Both the position numbers and the translations under genes were made by a program. The notes under the pieces are model-generated. The model saw only the letters and a program-made list of their open reading frames with translations, searched no databases and was not told the DNA's origin. 41,032 nt of DNA from Acidimicrobiaceae bacterium (GTDB lineage: Bacteria; Actinomycetota; Acidimicrobiia; Acidimicrobiales; RAAP-2), in contig CANGPX010000003.1 in assembly GCA_947456095.1 (NCBI GenBank), positions 1 to 41,032 of the forward strand. The letters run 5' to 3'. The stretch's first letter is position 1; every line of letters begins with the position of its first letter. Shown piece after piece: positions 32,224-41,032 of this stretch.

Positions 32224-32937
32224 ATGCCAGGCACCCGCCACTCGCGTTCAACTGCTCCTCGAGAAGCGGCTCCGGATAAGCCGCGGAACGAGACTGCAGA
32301 AGAGATTTTGGCCGTCGCGATGGACCACATTGAACAGTTCGGTGTCGCTGGGGTGAAAATCGAAAGCATCTTGCGAGAGGCAAAGGTCTCAACCGGATCG
32401 CTCTACCATTTCTTCGGCAGTAGGGAAGCGTTGCTCATTGCTGCTGAAGATGAGCGCTATCTCCAACTCTTACTCAGCGAACAACAAAGTGTTTTGAGCG
32501 ATGTTGGAACGATTGCATCGGTTGAGGAATTCGCAGCGTGGATCGCCAGTCAACTCATGCGCATGGCGAGAGATGATCGAGTTGTGGAGATTCGAAAGAC
32601 TCGGATCAAGATCACTGGCAATGCACTCCATCACCCAGCACTCCTGTCATCTCTCGTTACGAGGCAGCACACAATGTTCACGGCGATTGGGGCCGCAATT
32701 GAGGCGGCGAAAGTAAGGGGTTTCGTCGCTGAGTTCGTCGACGGGTTTGCCTTTGCTGCGTGGTTCCACGGTATGACGCTTGGACTCGGTGCAATTGAGG
32801 CAACGCTTGAAAACCGCGAACTGTGGCTCAAGCAAGCCATTCCAGCCACGCTGGCTGTTCTCGGCGTGCCCATGCAGTTGCCGCATGAGTTGCTCGAAGA
32901 CAGTGGTCTCGCCGGAGACCCACGCTTTGCCCGCTAG
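32224..32937 (+). CDS. TetR family transcriptional regulator
   Basis: The 237-residue product has the TetR N-terminal DNA-binding domain: ETAEEILAVAMDHIEQFGVAGVKIESILREAKVSTGSLYHFFGSREALLIAA (residues about 23-74, quoted here as family pattern; the recognition helix is VSTGSLYHFFGS). The C-terminal ligand domain is helical and variable, so the effector is unknown. It stands divergent from ppk2. The stop TAG shares the palindrome CTAG (32934-32937) with the stop of the convergent propeller gene, as also happens at 1039-1042. Confidence 0.9.
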   Translation: MPGTRHSRSTAPREAAPDKPRNETAEEILAVAMDHIEQFGVAGVKIESILREAKVSTGSLYHFFGSREALLIAAEDERYLQLLLSEQQSVLSDVGTIASVEEFAAWIASQLMRMARDDRVVEIRKTRIKITGNALHHPALLSSLVTRQHTMFTAIGAAIEAAKVRGFVAEFVDGFAFAAWFHGMTLGLGAIEATLENRELWLKQAIPATLAVLGVPMQLPHELLEDSGLAGDPRFAR

Positions 32938-34052
32938 GACCGGTAAACCCCTGGAGACCCAGTTGGAATTTGTTGCTGACTGAAGGCAACGCAGCGTCCA
33001 GCCGTGGCACAGCCAATACCCTGCAACGCTGAAGCAGTGCTCGGTACGGTGACCGGATCCCAAGAAGTTCCAGCATTTCCCGTGAAGTACGAGGCGGCTT
33101 TTCCTGTTGACGTCGCTCCAACGAGATGGCAGTTGAGCGACGAGGTGCAGTCCACCGATGTGGCGTTTGCCAAACGAGAACCAAGTGAGCGGTCAACCCA
33201 ACTCTTTCCCCGTGTTGACGACACAAAGATGCCACCTCCGAGCGCAGCAGACTTCTGTCCGGCGACGACACAGGTTGTGATCATCACGTTTCGGTTGCAT
33301 GCGACGGCGTGCACCTCATGAAGTTTTTCCGCAAGAGCGGCCATCTGGACCCACCGTTGACCGCCATCAGAAGTCGTGATCCCGGCAACTCGTTCAGCAC
33401 CTGTGTTGTCAGCCATGTAGCCAATTGCCATGCAAAACAATTCGGTTGAGCAGCTCAGTCCAGTCAAGATTCCATAGGTAGTTGGTGAGAAACGGACTGA
33501 CCACGAAGCTCCACCGTTACTTGATTGCAAAATCAGCCATTTCCCTGATTTCGACGAACCTACTGCCGTGCACAGGAGTGCAGTAGGGCAGGCAACTCCA
33601 GAAAGAAGACCAGTTCCGCTGGGAAGATTCACCGGCGACCACGTCACTCCTTTATTTTGCGTAAAGGTCGCCGTGCCGCTGTTTGCTGCAGATCCCCCAA
33701 CCGCGGCGCAGCGCTCGGTGGTTGGACACGAGATTGACGAGAGGTCAGAAACTGTGTTCGGTACGTTCTGGCGACCCCAGGAAATGCCACCATTTGCTGA
33801 ACGGAAAATGGTTGTTTTCCCTGTTGAAAGCGTCCCAACGGCTTCGCAAACGGTCTCTGGCGTGCATGCGACTGCTTCGACTGTTGTTGGTCCAGAAGTT
33901 GGCAGAGAAGAAGGAATGAATCGGAAGCCGGTGGCCCCTTGGGCCGATCGTCCGCCCATCATCAAAAATCCGGCGAGCAAGGAGGCGATCACGATTAGAC
34001 GGGCCAAACTCCGAATCAAAGGTCTCGTTTGAGCGTGAGGTCCAAGATGCAT
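32934..34052 (-). CDS. Secreted beta-propeller protein with seven C-x5-C blades
   Basis: The 372-residue product has a signal peptide (basic start, then LARLIVIASLLAGFLMMGG, cleavage near SAQGA). The rest is built of seven repeats of about 45 residues. Each carries a cysteine pair, usually C-x5-C (for example CPTTERC, CPTALLC, CTSSLNC, CATAGRC; one is C-x8-C), then an A-x-G turn and, 15-20 residues later, a BNR-like S-x-G-G-x-S-W motif (SANGGISW, SSNGGASW). This points to a sialidase-like propeller stabilised by one disulfide per blade. No glycosidase active-site residues are evident. The ATG at 34052 is preferred to a TTG 30 bases upstream. It is divergent from the giant gene, whose product has the same kind of blades. 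Confidence 0.8.
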   Translation of the reverse strand: MHLGPHAQTRPLIRSLARLIVIASLLAGFLMMGGRSAQGATGFRFIPSSLPTSGPTTVEAVACTPETVCEAVGTLSTGKTTIFRSANGGISWGRQNVPNTVSDLSSISCPTTERCAAVGGSAANSGTATFTQNKGVTWSPVNLPSGTGLLSGVACPTALLCTAVGSSKSGKWLILQSSNGGASWSVRFSPTTYGILTGLSCSTELFCMAIGYMADNTGAERVAGITTSDGGQRWVQMAALAEKLHEVHAVACNRNVMITTCVVAGQKSAALGGGIFVSSTRGKSWVDRSLGSRLANATSVDCTSSLNCHLVGATSTGKAASYFTGNAGTSWDPVTVPSTASALQGIGCATAGRCVAFSQQQIPTGSPGVYRS

Positions 34053-34111
34053 AGGTGTTGACCCTACCGACCAAAACGTCAATTTCGCGTTTGTTCCTCA
34101 TTTTTTCGGTA

Positions 34112-34166
34112 AGAAATTCTCTAGAAAACTCTTCTAGTGTCCGAGGGCGAACTTCTAGAAAAGTTC
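34112..34166. promoter_or_regulatory. Repeated CTAGAA elements in the divergent promoter region
   Basis: Between the two secreted-protein genes lies a perfect dyad GAACTT-CTAGAA-AAGTTC (34149-34166). A second copy of its centre, TCTAGAAAA, begins at 34120, and another TTCTAG is at 34132-34137. The centres are 34 bases apart, about three helical turns. This looks like a two-site operator that could regulate both genes. The regulator is unknown. Confidence 0.45.
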
Positions 34167-34226
34167 TCTGCTGTGAATCGGAGATTCCCTCGTTAAGCGC
34201 ACAATTTGAGTGTTACGTTGACCGCT

Positions 34227-37200
34227 ATGTCTGTAGCCAGCCAGCGCTCTGCGCCCCGAGCGTTCGGGGAACGCTTGCTGGCAAAGGCAATTCAGACCCT
34301 GGTGGCCACCTCGCTCCTGCTGTCTACAGGCCTTGTTGCCGTTGCTGAAGCAGGAGTTCTTCAGCCTCCGCTGACCAAGGTTGATGTGGTCGATCTTCAT
34401 GGTGCCTCCATCTCGAGTCTGAGTCTCCACGCTGATCTTCAAGATGCTTTTGCTATTGGCATGACCTACCCCGTTGATCTGCTTGACGGCGAACGCGGTA
34501 TTGCCCATCTCGATCTCGCATTGCCGCAAGGGGTGCGTGTGGTGAAGCTCAGGACGTATGACTTAGCGACCAAAGCTGAGCTCAAGCGTGATTGGAAGTG
34601 CTCCACCGCCTCAGCGAACTCTCGGTCATGCACCTTGCGGGTGAAGGTCGAAGCTGGTACTCCTGCGCTGTCTCCGACAGCTGAACCGACCCGTCGCGGC
34701 TTTTTCGTCGTGGTGTCTGTGGAGAACCATCTCGCCGTTGGATCACTGCAGGGTGAATCGTTGACGGCCACCGGATCACTTCCCGGTACGGATGCGGCAA
34801 GTTCAATGGTTCCGGTCAATGTTGTTGAGAACCAACTGCCAGATCTTGTCGTCGCCCACTCCCCGTTCCAGCCCATTGGCCTGAATGAGACTGGAGTGGT
34901 GAGTTTCGCTCTCAAGAATCAAGGATCATCGACCACGGTGACCCCAGCATCTGCTCCTGTTGCCGTCTTGGCCAATGTTCTTCCTCAAGGGCTCTCGCAA
35001 AAGTGGGAGAACTTGTCGAAAGACGACTGGGACTGCCGTGGTGCAACGAGTGCATCTCCGACCTGCGCCTATTCGGGCCCACCAATTACCCCAGGGAAGT
35101 ACTCAGCAACCCTGCTCATTCGTTATGTCGCTGCGAGTGGAGTTCGAGAACTCGGTGACCAACCCTCGGTCGTGCTCAAGTGGAAAACGGCATTTGTTGT
35201 CGCAAACCCCATGGGCCAACAAGCTGGTCAGAACATCGACAACGAGATCACGGTGCAGCGTTCGCTCAAGGTTTCGCTCGCCCTCACCGTCGATGCGGTC
35301 GGTGGCCAGGCAATCAACCTCGGTGGCACGCGTCCCATTCGGGTGAGAATGCAGTCGAGCGACAATGGCGCTTCTGGTCTCACGGTGAAGCTGTACTTGC
35401 CAAAGCAGACCTCAATGGCTGCGCTGTCGTCTCATGGTTGGACATGCCCTGGCGGTCGTGGGGAAATCTCTTGTAAGCACCCTGACCCACTGTTTGGCGG
35501 CAACACCACCGAACTTCTGTTTCCGCTCATTGCTGACGCAGATGCGAAGCCTGGCTTTGGTGTGGTCGGTGCACTCGGTAAAGCAGTTGATGGCAGCGCT
35601 CAAGGAGCCAACTTCGCACTCGTGAATCTGACTGATCCTTCAAAGCCAGATTCTCTCGTCAATGTCGTTCCAGCCAAACAGCCAGCAAAGACGAAACACC
35701 AAGGGGTGGCCTCCCCAACGCAATCAAGTGCGAACCACCGAGGAGCGGTGAAGATCAGCCCTGCAGCACCCCTCAACATCGAAGTGACGAAATGGTCAGT
35801 AGCCGCCACCATTTCGGTGGGAACGAATCCCTTTGGACTTGCCGTTAACCCCTTGACCAATACCATCTACGTCGTCAACTGGGACAACACCCTGTCGGTC
35901 ATTGACGGAGCCACCAACACCGTCACCGCAACTCTCGCGGTGGGGAATCACCCCTACTTTGTTGCGGTCAACCCCGTGACCAACACCATCTATGTGACCG
36001 GCCAGTACGACAACACGGTCAGAGTGATTAACGGAGTAACGAATCTCGTCACCGACACGATTTTGGTCGGTGCGGAGCCAATCGGTGTTGCGGTCAACCC
36101 CTCGACCAACACCATCTACGTCGCCAATATTGTCGACAGTACCGTCTCGGTGATCGACGGGTCGACCAACCTCGTTACCGCCACCATCTCTGTTGGCCTC
36201 AACCCATTTGCTGCCGTGGTGAACCCCGTGACCAACACGCTTTACGTGGCGAATCAGAACGGAAACACCGTCTCGGTGATCGACGGAGCAACCAACTTGG
36301 TCACCGACACCATCTTCGTTGGCCAGGGTCCCTCTGGACTCGATGTCAACTTGGTGACGAACACCGTCTACGTCTCGAACGTCACTTCGAGCAACATCTC
36401 GGTGATCAACGGGTCAACCAACGTAGTTACGAACACGATCGCTGTTGGTCCTTACCCCTATGAGGTGGCAGTCAACTCATCGACCAACACCATCTTTGTT
36501 GCCAACAACGGAGCAAATACCGTCTCAGTGATCGACGGAGCGACCAACTCTGTCAAGAACGTCTCTGTGGGGTTGGGTCCGACCGGAATTGGGGTCAACC
36601 CGACGACGAACACGGTCTACGTTTCGAGCATTGCTGACAATTCGGTCACGGTGCTCGACTCGGAAACGTATCTCGCCACCGCTCCCGCTCAGCCGATTTC
36701 AGTGATCGTCACTGCCCAAGATGGCCAAGTGTTGGTGAGCTGGAGCCCACCGAGTGATGATGGCGGGTCCCCGGTCACTGGATACACCGTTACTGCGTCA
36801 GATCTGACGAACCCCGGAGGCAAAGGAGATGGGAACTCCTGCAGCCCGAAGGACCCCTCGGTAACGTCGTGCAGGATTACTGGTCTGAAAAATGGTGAGT
36901 CCTACATCGTCGTGGTCATTGCGACCAATGCCGTCGGGTCATCAGAACCTTCTTCACCGTCGGCTTCGGTCGTGCCGTTTGTTACGTGGACTGACTCGCT
37001 CATTGGATCGGCGAGTGGTGGCCAAATCACTGGGACAGTCATGACTTCGTTGTGGTGTGCCGATGCTCAAAATTGCCTCGCCTTTGGATTCGGGTTTGAT
37101 GCGTATGGGCCAAAGATGGTTCAGCGAGTTGAGTCAGATGGGGTCTGGGCCGACGTTACGGAGCTTCCCGTTCCAGGGACCTCGCTCACTGGACTTCCCA

Positions 37201-40200
37201 ATGCAGCGTGGTGTGCCGACGCGCTGAACTGTCATCTCTTTTTTGGCTACTGGAGCGGTGGGGTTGGCAGCTTCTCTCTTGATGAGATCAATGGAGTGTG
37301 GCAAGACGCCGTCATTGCCCCCTACCAATCCTTCGGCTTACTTGAATCCAATGTCATCACCATTTCGTGCACCTCGTTCACGTCGTGCACTGCAGTTGGC
37401 TTCGGTTGGCGTCCCGATGGCGGTGGGTTGAACTTGTTCTCTGTCACGCTCGGCGACAACAACATCTGGCAAACAGGGCAAGTGATAGATATCAGCGGTG
37501 TTGACGCAGGTATCTACCCAGTTCCACGGGGAATAAGTTGCCGTTCATTAGGGAATTGCACCTTGTTCTTCGACGATGCCTTCCACGAGGGTGGGCCGTA
37601 CGAAGTGCAGGAGATCGGTGGGGTGTGGGGCACCCCATCGAGTTTGAGTCCGTACCTCTCAGGTCTTTGGAACGTTGGTCTTGACGCTGCCCGATGCATC
37701 TCCGATGGGGAGTGCATTGTTCTTGGGACTGCCTACAGCGGCGAAACACCTGTGCACTTCAGCCTGCAAAAGCACCGTGGTGTTTGGACCACAGCCGTGG
37801 ACTTCCTCCCGGGGAGATCAGTTGCCTTCCAAGCACTTTCGTGTGCCACGAGTCATGTGTGTACCGCAATTGTTCGTTCGGCAAGCGATGGATTCATTTA
37901 CGCTGCAACGATCAATTTAGGAGCGCCCACCGTTGTGGCACCGGACGCTCCGACTTCCGTCACCGCTGAAGTTGGCGATGGGTCGGTCACGATCCACATC
38001 ACTCCACCCACATTTACCGGCGGTTCTCCAATTTCGCTCTACCACCTCGTCGTTACTGACAGCGAGAAAGTAGTACTCCTTGAATTCGATTGCGACACGA
38101 CAGACTGTGTGATCCCACTCCAGAACGGCTCCGGCTACACCGTTGCGGTGCAAGCAATCAATGGTGAACTCCTCGTTGGAGACTCGACCTCTGTGTCGTT
38201 CACGATGGATGCACCAAGTGTTCCAACGAATGTGAAGACCATCACTGGAGTAAAATTCATTCAGGTTTCGTGGTCGGCGCCGCTCAATGACGGCGGAGGA
38301 TCAACACTTTTCTACACTGCCACTGCCATTGATCCCCTGACCGGTCTTGTCGTTGCTTCGTGCGTAACCACTCAACTCAGTTGCATCCTGACCGGACTGA
38401 ACCGCACCACGAGTTATCTCGTCGTCGTCGTGGCGGCAAACGGAGCAAGTGTGGGCTCGCCAGCCGAAGTGAATGCCACCACCACCTCTGACGTTCCCCT
38501 CGCACCACAGTCGATCTCGCTCCAAGCTGGTGATGGATATGTCACCATCTCGTGGAATCCTCCACTCGATGATGGCGGAAGCTCAATCCTTGGGTACTGG
38601 GTCAATGCGTACGATCCCAGTGGAAGTCTCGTAGGAACGTGTCGTTCGAGTGAAGGCTCATGCTCTATTGATGGACTGACCAACGGAGTTCGCTATCGCT
38701 TCGCCGTGAGCGCACAGAACGCGAATGGCTTCGGTCCGGAAACTTCCGATGAGATCACGCCAATGTCCGAACGAGGTCCCCCCTCGGAGATCCTCTTCAT
38801 CAATGGTTCGCTCACCAACATCTTGGTCAGTTTCAATGGAACTGATTACACCGGAACCGCAACCCTCACGCTCGGCTCCTCATCATTCACCGTCGCCTTC
38901 ACCTACATCGACCAAAACAACTGGTTCGTCAGCGCTGACGCAATCGACCTCCAACTCGCGAGCTCGATCACGTTGGTGAGTGCTCACGTAGGAATCACGA
39001 ACGAGAACAGCGCCATCTTTGTTGAGTTCTCCGGTGACCTTGCCCTTGGTCCAGTCCTCGCTTCGGTCTCGGGGATCTACACCAACCAAGACAACTGGTC
39101 CCTTGAGATCACCAGCGGCACCTTGTTGCTTGGCTCGACCTCGATTGACCTCATGGGTTCGGTCACAAACGCTCAGGGCAACCTGACCGGCACCTTCAGC
39201 GGCTTCCTCGACACGAACTTCTCCGGCTTCTTCGTCACGGGTCAAGTGACCGGCACCTTTGATGCAAACGCCGAGACACCATTCACCTTCGCAGGCGCAG
39301 TCACCGTTTCCTTCAATGGCAATACCTTGACTGGTTTCATCTCATTCGAGGATTCATCGAATTGGCTGATCGAGATGAAGGGTTCACTGACCTTCCTTGG
39401 TATGACAGCAACCCTCACCAGTGGCTCGTTGTCGTCTGTTGGCGGCGTAGTCACCGGTTCGCTGAAGGCTTCGTTGGCTGGTTCCTACTTCGGTATTTCC
39501 TTCACTGTTTCCGCGGACATTCAAGTTGCCTCGGACGCGAGTGTGTCGTTCACCGCTCATGGTTCTGTCTCTTTTGGTGGGAACAGCTACACCGCCGACA
39601 TCGTTTATACCGATTCCGACAACTGGCGAATCGACATCAACCCAGGTGCAAGTTGGATCAAGAGCGTCAAGGGCGTCGTCACCTACGAAGGCACCTTCAC
39701 CGTTACCTTCACCATTGAGGGTGCAATTTTCACCGGCACTGGCACAGCGACCACTTCAAATGGAGTGACCACCTACACGAACATGAGTGGTTCGGTCACC
39801 TTCACTCGTGGTGGCAAGACCTACGAACTCAAGGTTGAGGACGGGAACTATCTCGACTCGACTCACTGGAACTTCACGATCTCTGGCTCAATCACGGTCG
39901 ACGGACTCCAACTCAACGTTGCTGGCTCAATGAGCGAAGACGGATCAGCGAATTGGACAATTGCCCTCACGGACGTCACTGGCTCGTTCATTAGCGGCGG
40001 TACAACTTTTGGTCTGTCGTCGATCTCGGGAACGATTTCAAAGACTGACAGCGGCTTTGACATCGCTGGTCTGTCGGGAACGCTTTTTGTGAACTCTGGT
40101 GGGACTACGCCAGTTGTCTGCACAGCGTCGTCACCGAGCCCATGCTTCAACCTGACGATTTCTGCTGGTAACTACAAGAGTTCTTCCGATTGGTCGTTCG

Positions 40201-41032
40201 TTATTGCACCCTCGTCGACGCTGGCGATTAGTGGCGTGGTGTTCTCATTGTCAGGAACGTTCTGTAATGGACCGTCGTGTGATGTCGACCCAGCTTCGTC
40301 GACTAACTCTTCAATTGAGATCAACAACCTCTCTGCTTCCATCAGCGTTGGAGACTTCAGCCTGACCGTGGCTGGTTCACTCCGGTATGCCAGCAGCTCC
40401 ACCTGGTCGCTCACTCTCACGAGCGGAACGATGAGCATTGGCTCAATTGGATCCCTCTATGCATCGGGTTCAGTGAGTTCGGCGAGTGGTGTTGTCACTG
40501 CAGCGATCATCTTGTCAACCGGTTCAAACCCAGCGAGCCCAGCGCCACTCAACCTCGGTGGTGGAGTGACCTTGACTGGAAAGGTGTCTCTTTCCTATGT
40601 GACGGGATCATCAGCCTCGATATCTGGCTTCTTCGAACTCGGAGTTGGTTCAGTCCTTCTCAAGGCAGCTCTTGATTACACCAATTCGGGCAACTGGACC
40701 CTTAGTGCCTCGGGCACGGTGGAACTTGGTTCCGTTGGCTCCCTGTCTGGTTCTGGTTCGATCACGTCAACGAACGGTGTAATTTCAGGGAGAATCACGC
40801 TGACAACCGGCACTGATTCGAGCAATCCAGGTGTGCTTGTTCTCGGTGGTGGAACCAAAGTTTCTGGTTCTGCTACCTTCACTTACAACGCTGGCTTCAC
40901 CAATTTCAGCGGTTCAGCCAAGGTCACGGTTGCTGGGTCTGCTGACCTGGCAGCAACGTTTAACTACCAAGACAAAGACAACTGGAACTTGGCCTTCTCT
41001 GGTTCAGTCAGTGTCAGTGGAGCAACCTTCGC
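34227..41032 (+). CDS. Giant secreted multidomain beta-rich protein (3' end outside window)
   Basis: I read one uninterrupted frame from ATG 34227 to the last base: at least 2268 residues. A signal peptide (residues 1-40, AVAEA-G) is followed by Ig/DUF11-like domains (to about residue 475) and a Lys/Ser-rich linker. Next come a seven-unit YVTN-type propeller (35817-36689), an FN3 domain (about 36690-36985), a C-x5-C propeller of six cysteine pairs (37056-37862) and three more FN3 domains (37930-38770). Finally there are at least ten Ser/Gly/Thr-rich repeats centred on an (Asn)-Trp motif (38780 onward). No enzymatic motif is seen. Such architecture suggests a cell-surface or matrix adhesin; the C-terminal anchor, if any, is beyond the window. 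The frame must be read as open at its 3' end. Confidence 0.85.
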   Translation, partial: MSVASQRSAPRAFGERLLAKAIQTLVATSLLLSTGLVAVAEAGVLQPPLTKVDVVDLHGASISSLSLHADLQDAFAIGMTYPVDLLDGERGIAHLDLALPQGVRVVKLRTYDLATKAELKRDWKCSTASANSRSCTLRVKVEAGTPALSPTAEPTRRGFFVVVSVENHLAVGSLQGESLTATGSLPGTDAASSMVPVNVVENQLPDLVVAHSPFQPIGLNETGVVSFALKNQGSSTTVTPASAPVAVLANVLPQGLSQKWENLSKDDWDCRGATSASPTCAYSGPPITPGKYSATLLIRYVAASGVRELGDQPSVVLKWKTAFVVANPMGQQAGQNIDNEITVQRSLKVSLALTVDAVGGQAINLGGTRPIRVRMQSSDNGASGLTVKLYLPKQTSMAALSSHGWTCPGGRGEISCKHPDPLFGGNTTELLFPLIADADAKPGFGVVGALGKAVDGSAQGANFALVNLTDPSKPDSLVNVVPAKQPAKTKHQGVASPTQSSANHRGAVKISPAAPLNIEVTKWSVAATISVGTNPFGLAVNPLTNTIYVVNWDNTLSVIDGATNTVTATLAVGNHPYFVAVNPVTNTIYVTGQYDNTVRVINGVTNLVTDTILVGAEPIGVAVNPSTNTIYVANIVDSTVSVIDGSTNLVTATISVGLNPFAAVVNPVTNTLYVANQNGNTVSVIDGATNLVTDTIFVGQGPSGLDVNLVTNTVYVSNVTSSNISVINGSTNVVTNTIAVGPYPYEVAVNSSTNTIFVANNGANTVSVIDGATNSVKNVSVGLGPTGIGVNPTTNTVYVSSIADNSVTVLDSETYLATAPAQPISVIVTAQDGQVLVSWSPPSDDGGSPVTGYTVTASDLTNPGGKGDGNSCSPKDPSVTSCRITGLKNGESYIVVVIATNAVGSSEPSSPSASVVPFVTWTDSLIGSASGGQITGTVMTSLWCADAQNCLAFGFGFDAYGPKMVQRVESDGVWADVTELPVPGTSLTGLPNAAWCADALNCHLFFGYWSGGVGSFSLDEINGVWQDAVIAPYQSFGLLESNVITISCTSFTSCTAVGFGWRPDGGGLNLFSVTLGDNNIWQTGQVIDISGVDAGIYPVPRGISCRSLGNCTLFFDDAFHEGGPYEVQEIGGVWGTPSSLSPYLSGLWNVGLDAARCISDGECIVLGTAYSGETPVHFSLQKHRGVWTTAVDFLPGRSVAFQALSCATSHVCTAIVRSASDGFIYAATINLGAPTVVAPDAPTSVTAEVGDGSVTIHITPPTFTGGSPISLYHLVVTDSEKVVLLEFDCDTTDCVIPLQNGSGYTVAVQAINGELLVGDSTSVSFTMDAPSVPTNVKTITGVKFIQVSWSAPLNDGGGSTLFYTATAIDPLTGLVVASCVTTQLSCILTGLNRTTSYLVVVVAANGASVGSPAEVNATTTSDVPLAPQSISLQAGDGYVTISWNPPLDDGGSSILGYWVNAYDPSGSLVGTCRSSEGSCSIDGLTNGVRYRFAVSAQNANGFGPETSDEITPMSERGPPSEILFINGSLTNILVSFNGTDYTGTATLTLGSSSFTVAFTYIDQNNWFVSADAIDLQLASSITLVSAHVGITNENSAIFVEFSGDLALGPVLASVSGIYTNQDNWSLEITSGTLLLGSTSIDLMGSVTNAQGNLTGTFSGFLDTNFSGFFVTGQVTGTFDANAETPFTFAGAVTVSFNGNTLTGFISFEDSSNWLIEMKGSLTFLGMTATLTSGSLSSVGGVVTGSLKASLAGSYFGISFTVSADIQVASDASVSFTAHGSVSFGGNSYTADIVYTDSDNWRIDINPGASWIKSVKGVVTYEGTFTVTFTIEGAIFTGTGTATTSNGVTTYTNMSGSVTFTRGGKTYELKVEDGNYLDSTHWNFTISGSITVDGLQLNVAGSMSEDGSANWTIALTDVTGSFISGGTTFGLSSISGTISKTDSGFDIAGLSGTLFVNSGGTTPVVCTASSPSPCFNLTISAGNYKSSSDWSFVIAPSSTLAISGVVFSLSGTFCNGPSCDVDPASSTNSSIEINNLSASISVGDFSLTVAGSLRYASSSTWSLTLTSGTMSIGSIGSLYASGSVSSASGVVTAAIILSTGSNPASPAPLNLGGGVTLTGKVSLSYVTGSSASISGFFELGVGSVLLKAALDYTNSGNWTLSASGTVELGSVGSLSGSGSITSTNGVISGRITLTTGTDSSNPGVLVLGGGTKVSGSATFTYNAGFTNFSGSAKVTVAGSADLAATFNYQDKDNWNLAFSGSVSVSGATF
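35817..36689 (+). repeat. Seven tandem YVTN-type propeller units within the giant gene
   Basis: Units begin at 35817, 35940, 36066, 36192, 36318, 36444 and 36567, each 123 or 126 bases (41-42 residues). The pattern is VG-x2-P-x4-VNP-x-TNT-I/L/V-YV-x12-VSVIDG-x-TN-x-VT-x-T. Seven units make one closed seven-bladed propeller of the surface-layer/YVTN type. The DNA copies have diverged, so it is not a recent expansion. Confidence 0.9.
37020..37920 (+). repeat. C-x5-C blade repeats within the giant gene
   Basis: Six cysteine pairs, each exactly C-x5-C (CADAQNC, CADALNC, CTSFTSC, CRSLGNC, CISDGEC, CATSHVC), are spaced roughly 45-55 residues apart and followed by an aliphatic-x-G turn and a G-V/I-W strand. 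They match the blades of the divergent gene at 32934-34052, so the same domain family occurs on both sides of the promoter region. Confidence 0.7.
38780..41032 (+). repeat. Asn-Trp repeats at the C-terminal side of the giant gene
   Basis: Ten tryptophan-centred motifs, Y/F-x-(D/N/S)-x2-(N/T/D/H)-W-x-(aliphatic), have their Trp codons at 38922, 39096, 39363, 39624, 39867, 39954, 40191, 40404, 40695 and 40983. Spacing is mostly 58-97 residues (one is 29). Each is followed by an S/T-G-x3-(aliphatic)-G strand pattern. The composition is rich in Ser, Thr and Gly. I do not recognise the family. Confidence 0.65.

Noticed and set aside
35817-36689. Tandem about 126-base repeats that might be a satellite or CRISPR-like array
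   Set aside because: They are in-frame coding repeats for a seven-unit propeller, diverged in DNA but conserved in protein, with no spacer-repeat pattern.
34227-41032. Possible frameshift or split gene in the giant frame
   Set aside because: I read the frame codon by codon to the window end and met no stop; the domains follow each other in the same phase.

Overview
The window looks like chromosomal DNA of an actinobacterium of moderate GC content, probably a member of Acidimicrobiia (inference). The grounds are a SigR/RsrA-type redox sigma pair, a tilS-hpt-folE-folP-folB-folK-panC-coaX-lysS gene order like that of mycobacteria, a CYP142-like P450, an Rpf-like transglycosylase domain, and the MurL/MurD2 route to D-glutamate in peptidoglycan. 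I see no tRNA, rRNA, CRISPR array, insertion sequence or prophage gene.

Region 1 (1-12587). After the 3' end of a polyprenyl synthetase gene and a GNAT acetyltransferase gene (+ strand), a tightly packed minus-strand block of 15 genes runs from 12587 down to 1039: sigR-like, rsrA-like, tilS, hpt, folE, folP, a degenerate phosphatase-like gene, folB, folK, a Rossmann/DUF2520 gene, panC, nadB, nadC, coaX and lysS. Most junctions overlap (ATGA, GTGA, TGATG) or are a few bases long. It is best read as one or two operons making folate, pantothenate/CoA and NAD and charging lysine tRNA, headed by a thiol-stress sigma/anti-sigma pair.

Region 2 (12709-18900). A CYP142-like P450 overlaps a short-chain dehydrogenase gene. 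Then comes a complete zinc-uptake operon on the minus strand: znuA lipoprotein, znuC ATPase, two ZnuB permeases and a Fur-family Zur repressor. A perfect 9-1-9 inverted repeat of Fur/Zur type lies just upstream of znuA.

Region 3 (18900-22717) carries peptidoglycan precursor genes: pgeF, murL and murD2, overlapping or nearly so, convergent with a small secreted Rpf-like protein gene. That gene has a long structured leader that may contain a ydaO-type (c-di-AMP) riboswitch.

Region 4 (23259-32937) is a mosaic of short transcription units: a TauD/TfdA dioxygenase, a secreted FN3-SGNH esterase, a crotonase, a YihY/BrkB membrane protein, a thiolase followed by a strong terminator, a small unknown protein, an MDR dehydrogenase, PPK2 and a TetR regulator.

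Region 5 (32934-41032) holds two divergent genes for secreted beta-rich proteins. The leftward one encodes a propeller of C-x5-C blades. The rightward one is a giant open frame of at least 2268 codons that runs off the window. It encodes a signal peptide, Ig/DUF11-like domains, a seven-unit YVTN-type propeller, a second C-x5-C propeller, four FN3 domains and at least ten copies of an Asn-Trp-centred repeat I do not recognise. Repeats of TTCTAG type lie between the two genes. This is the most novel part of the window.
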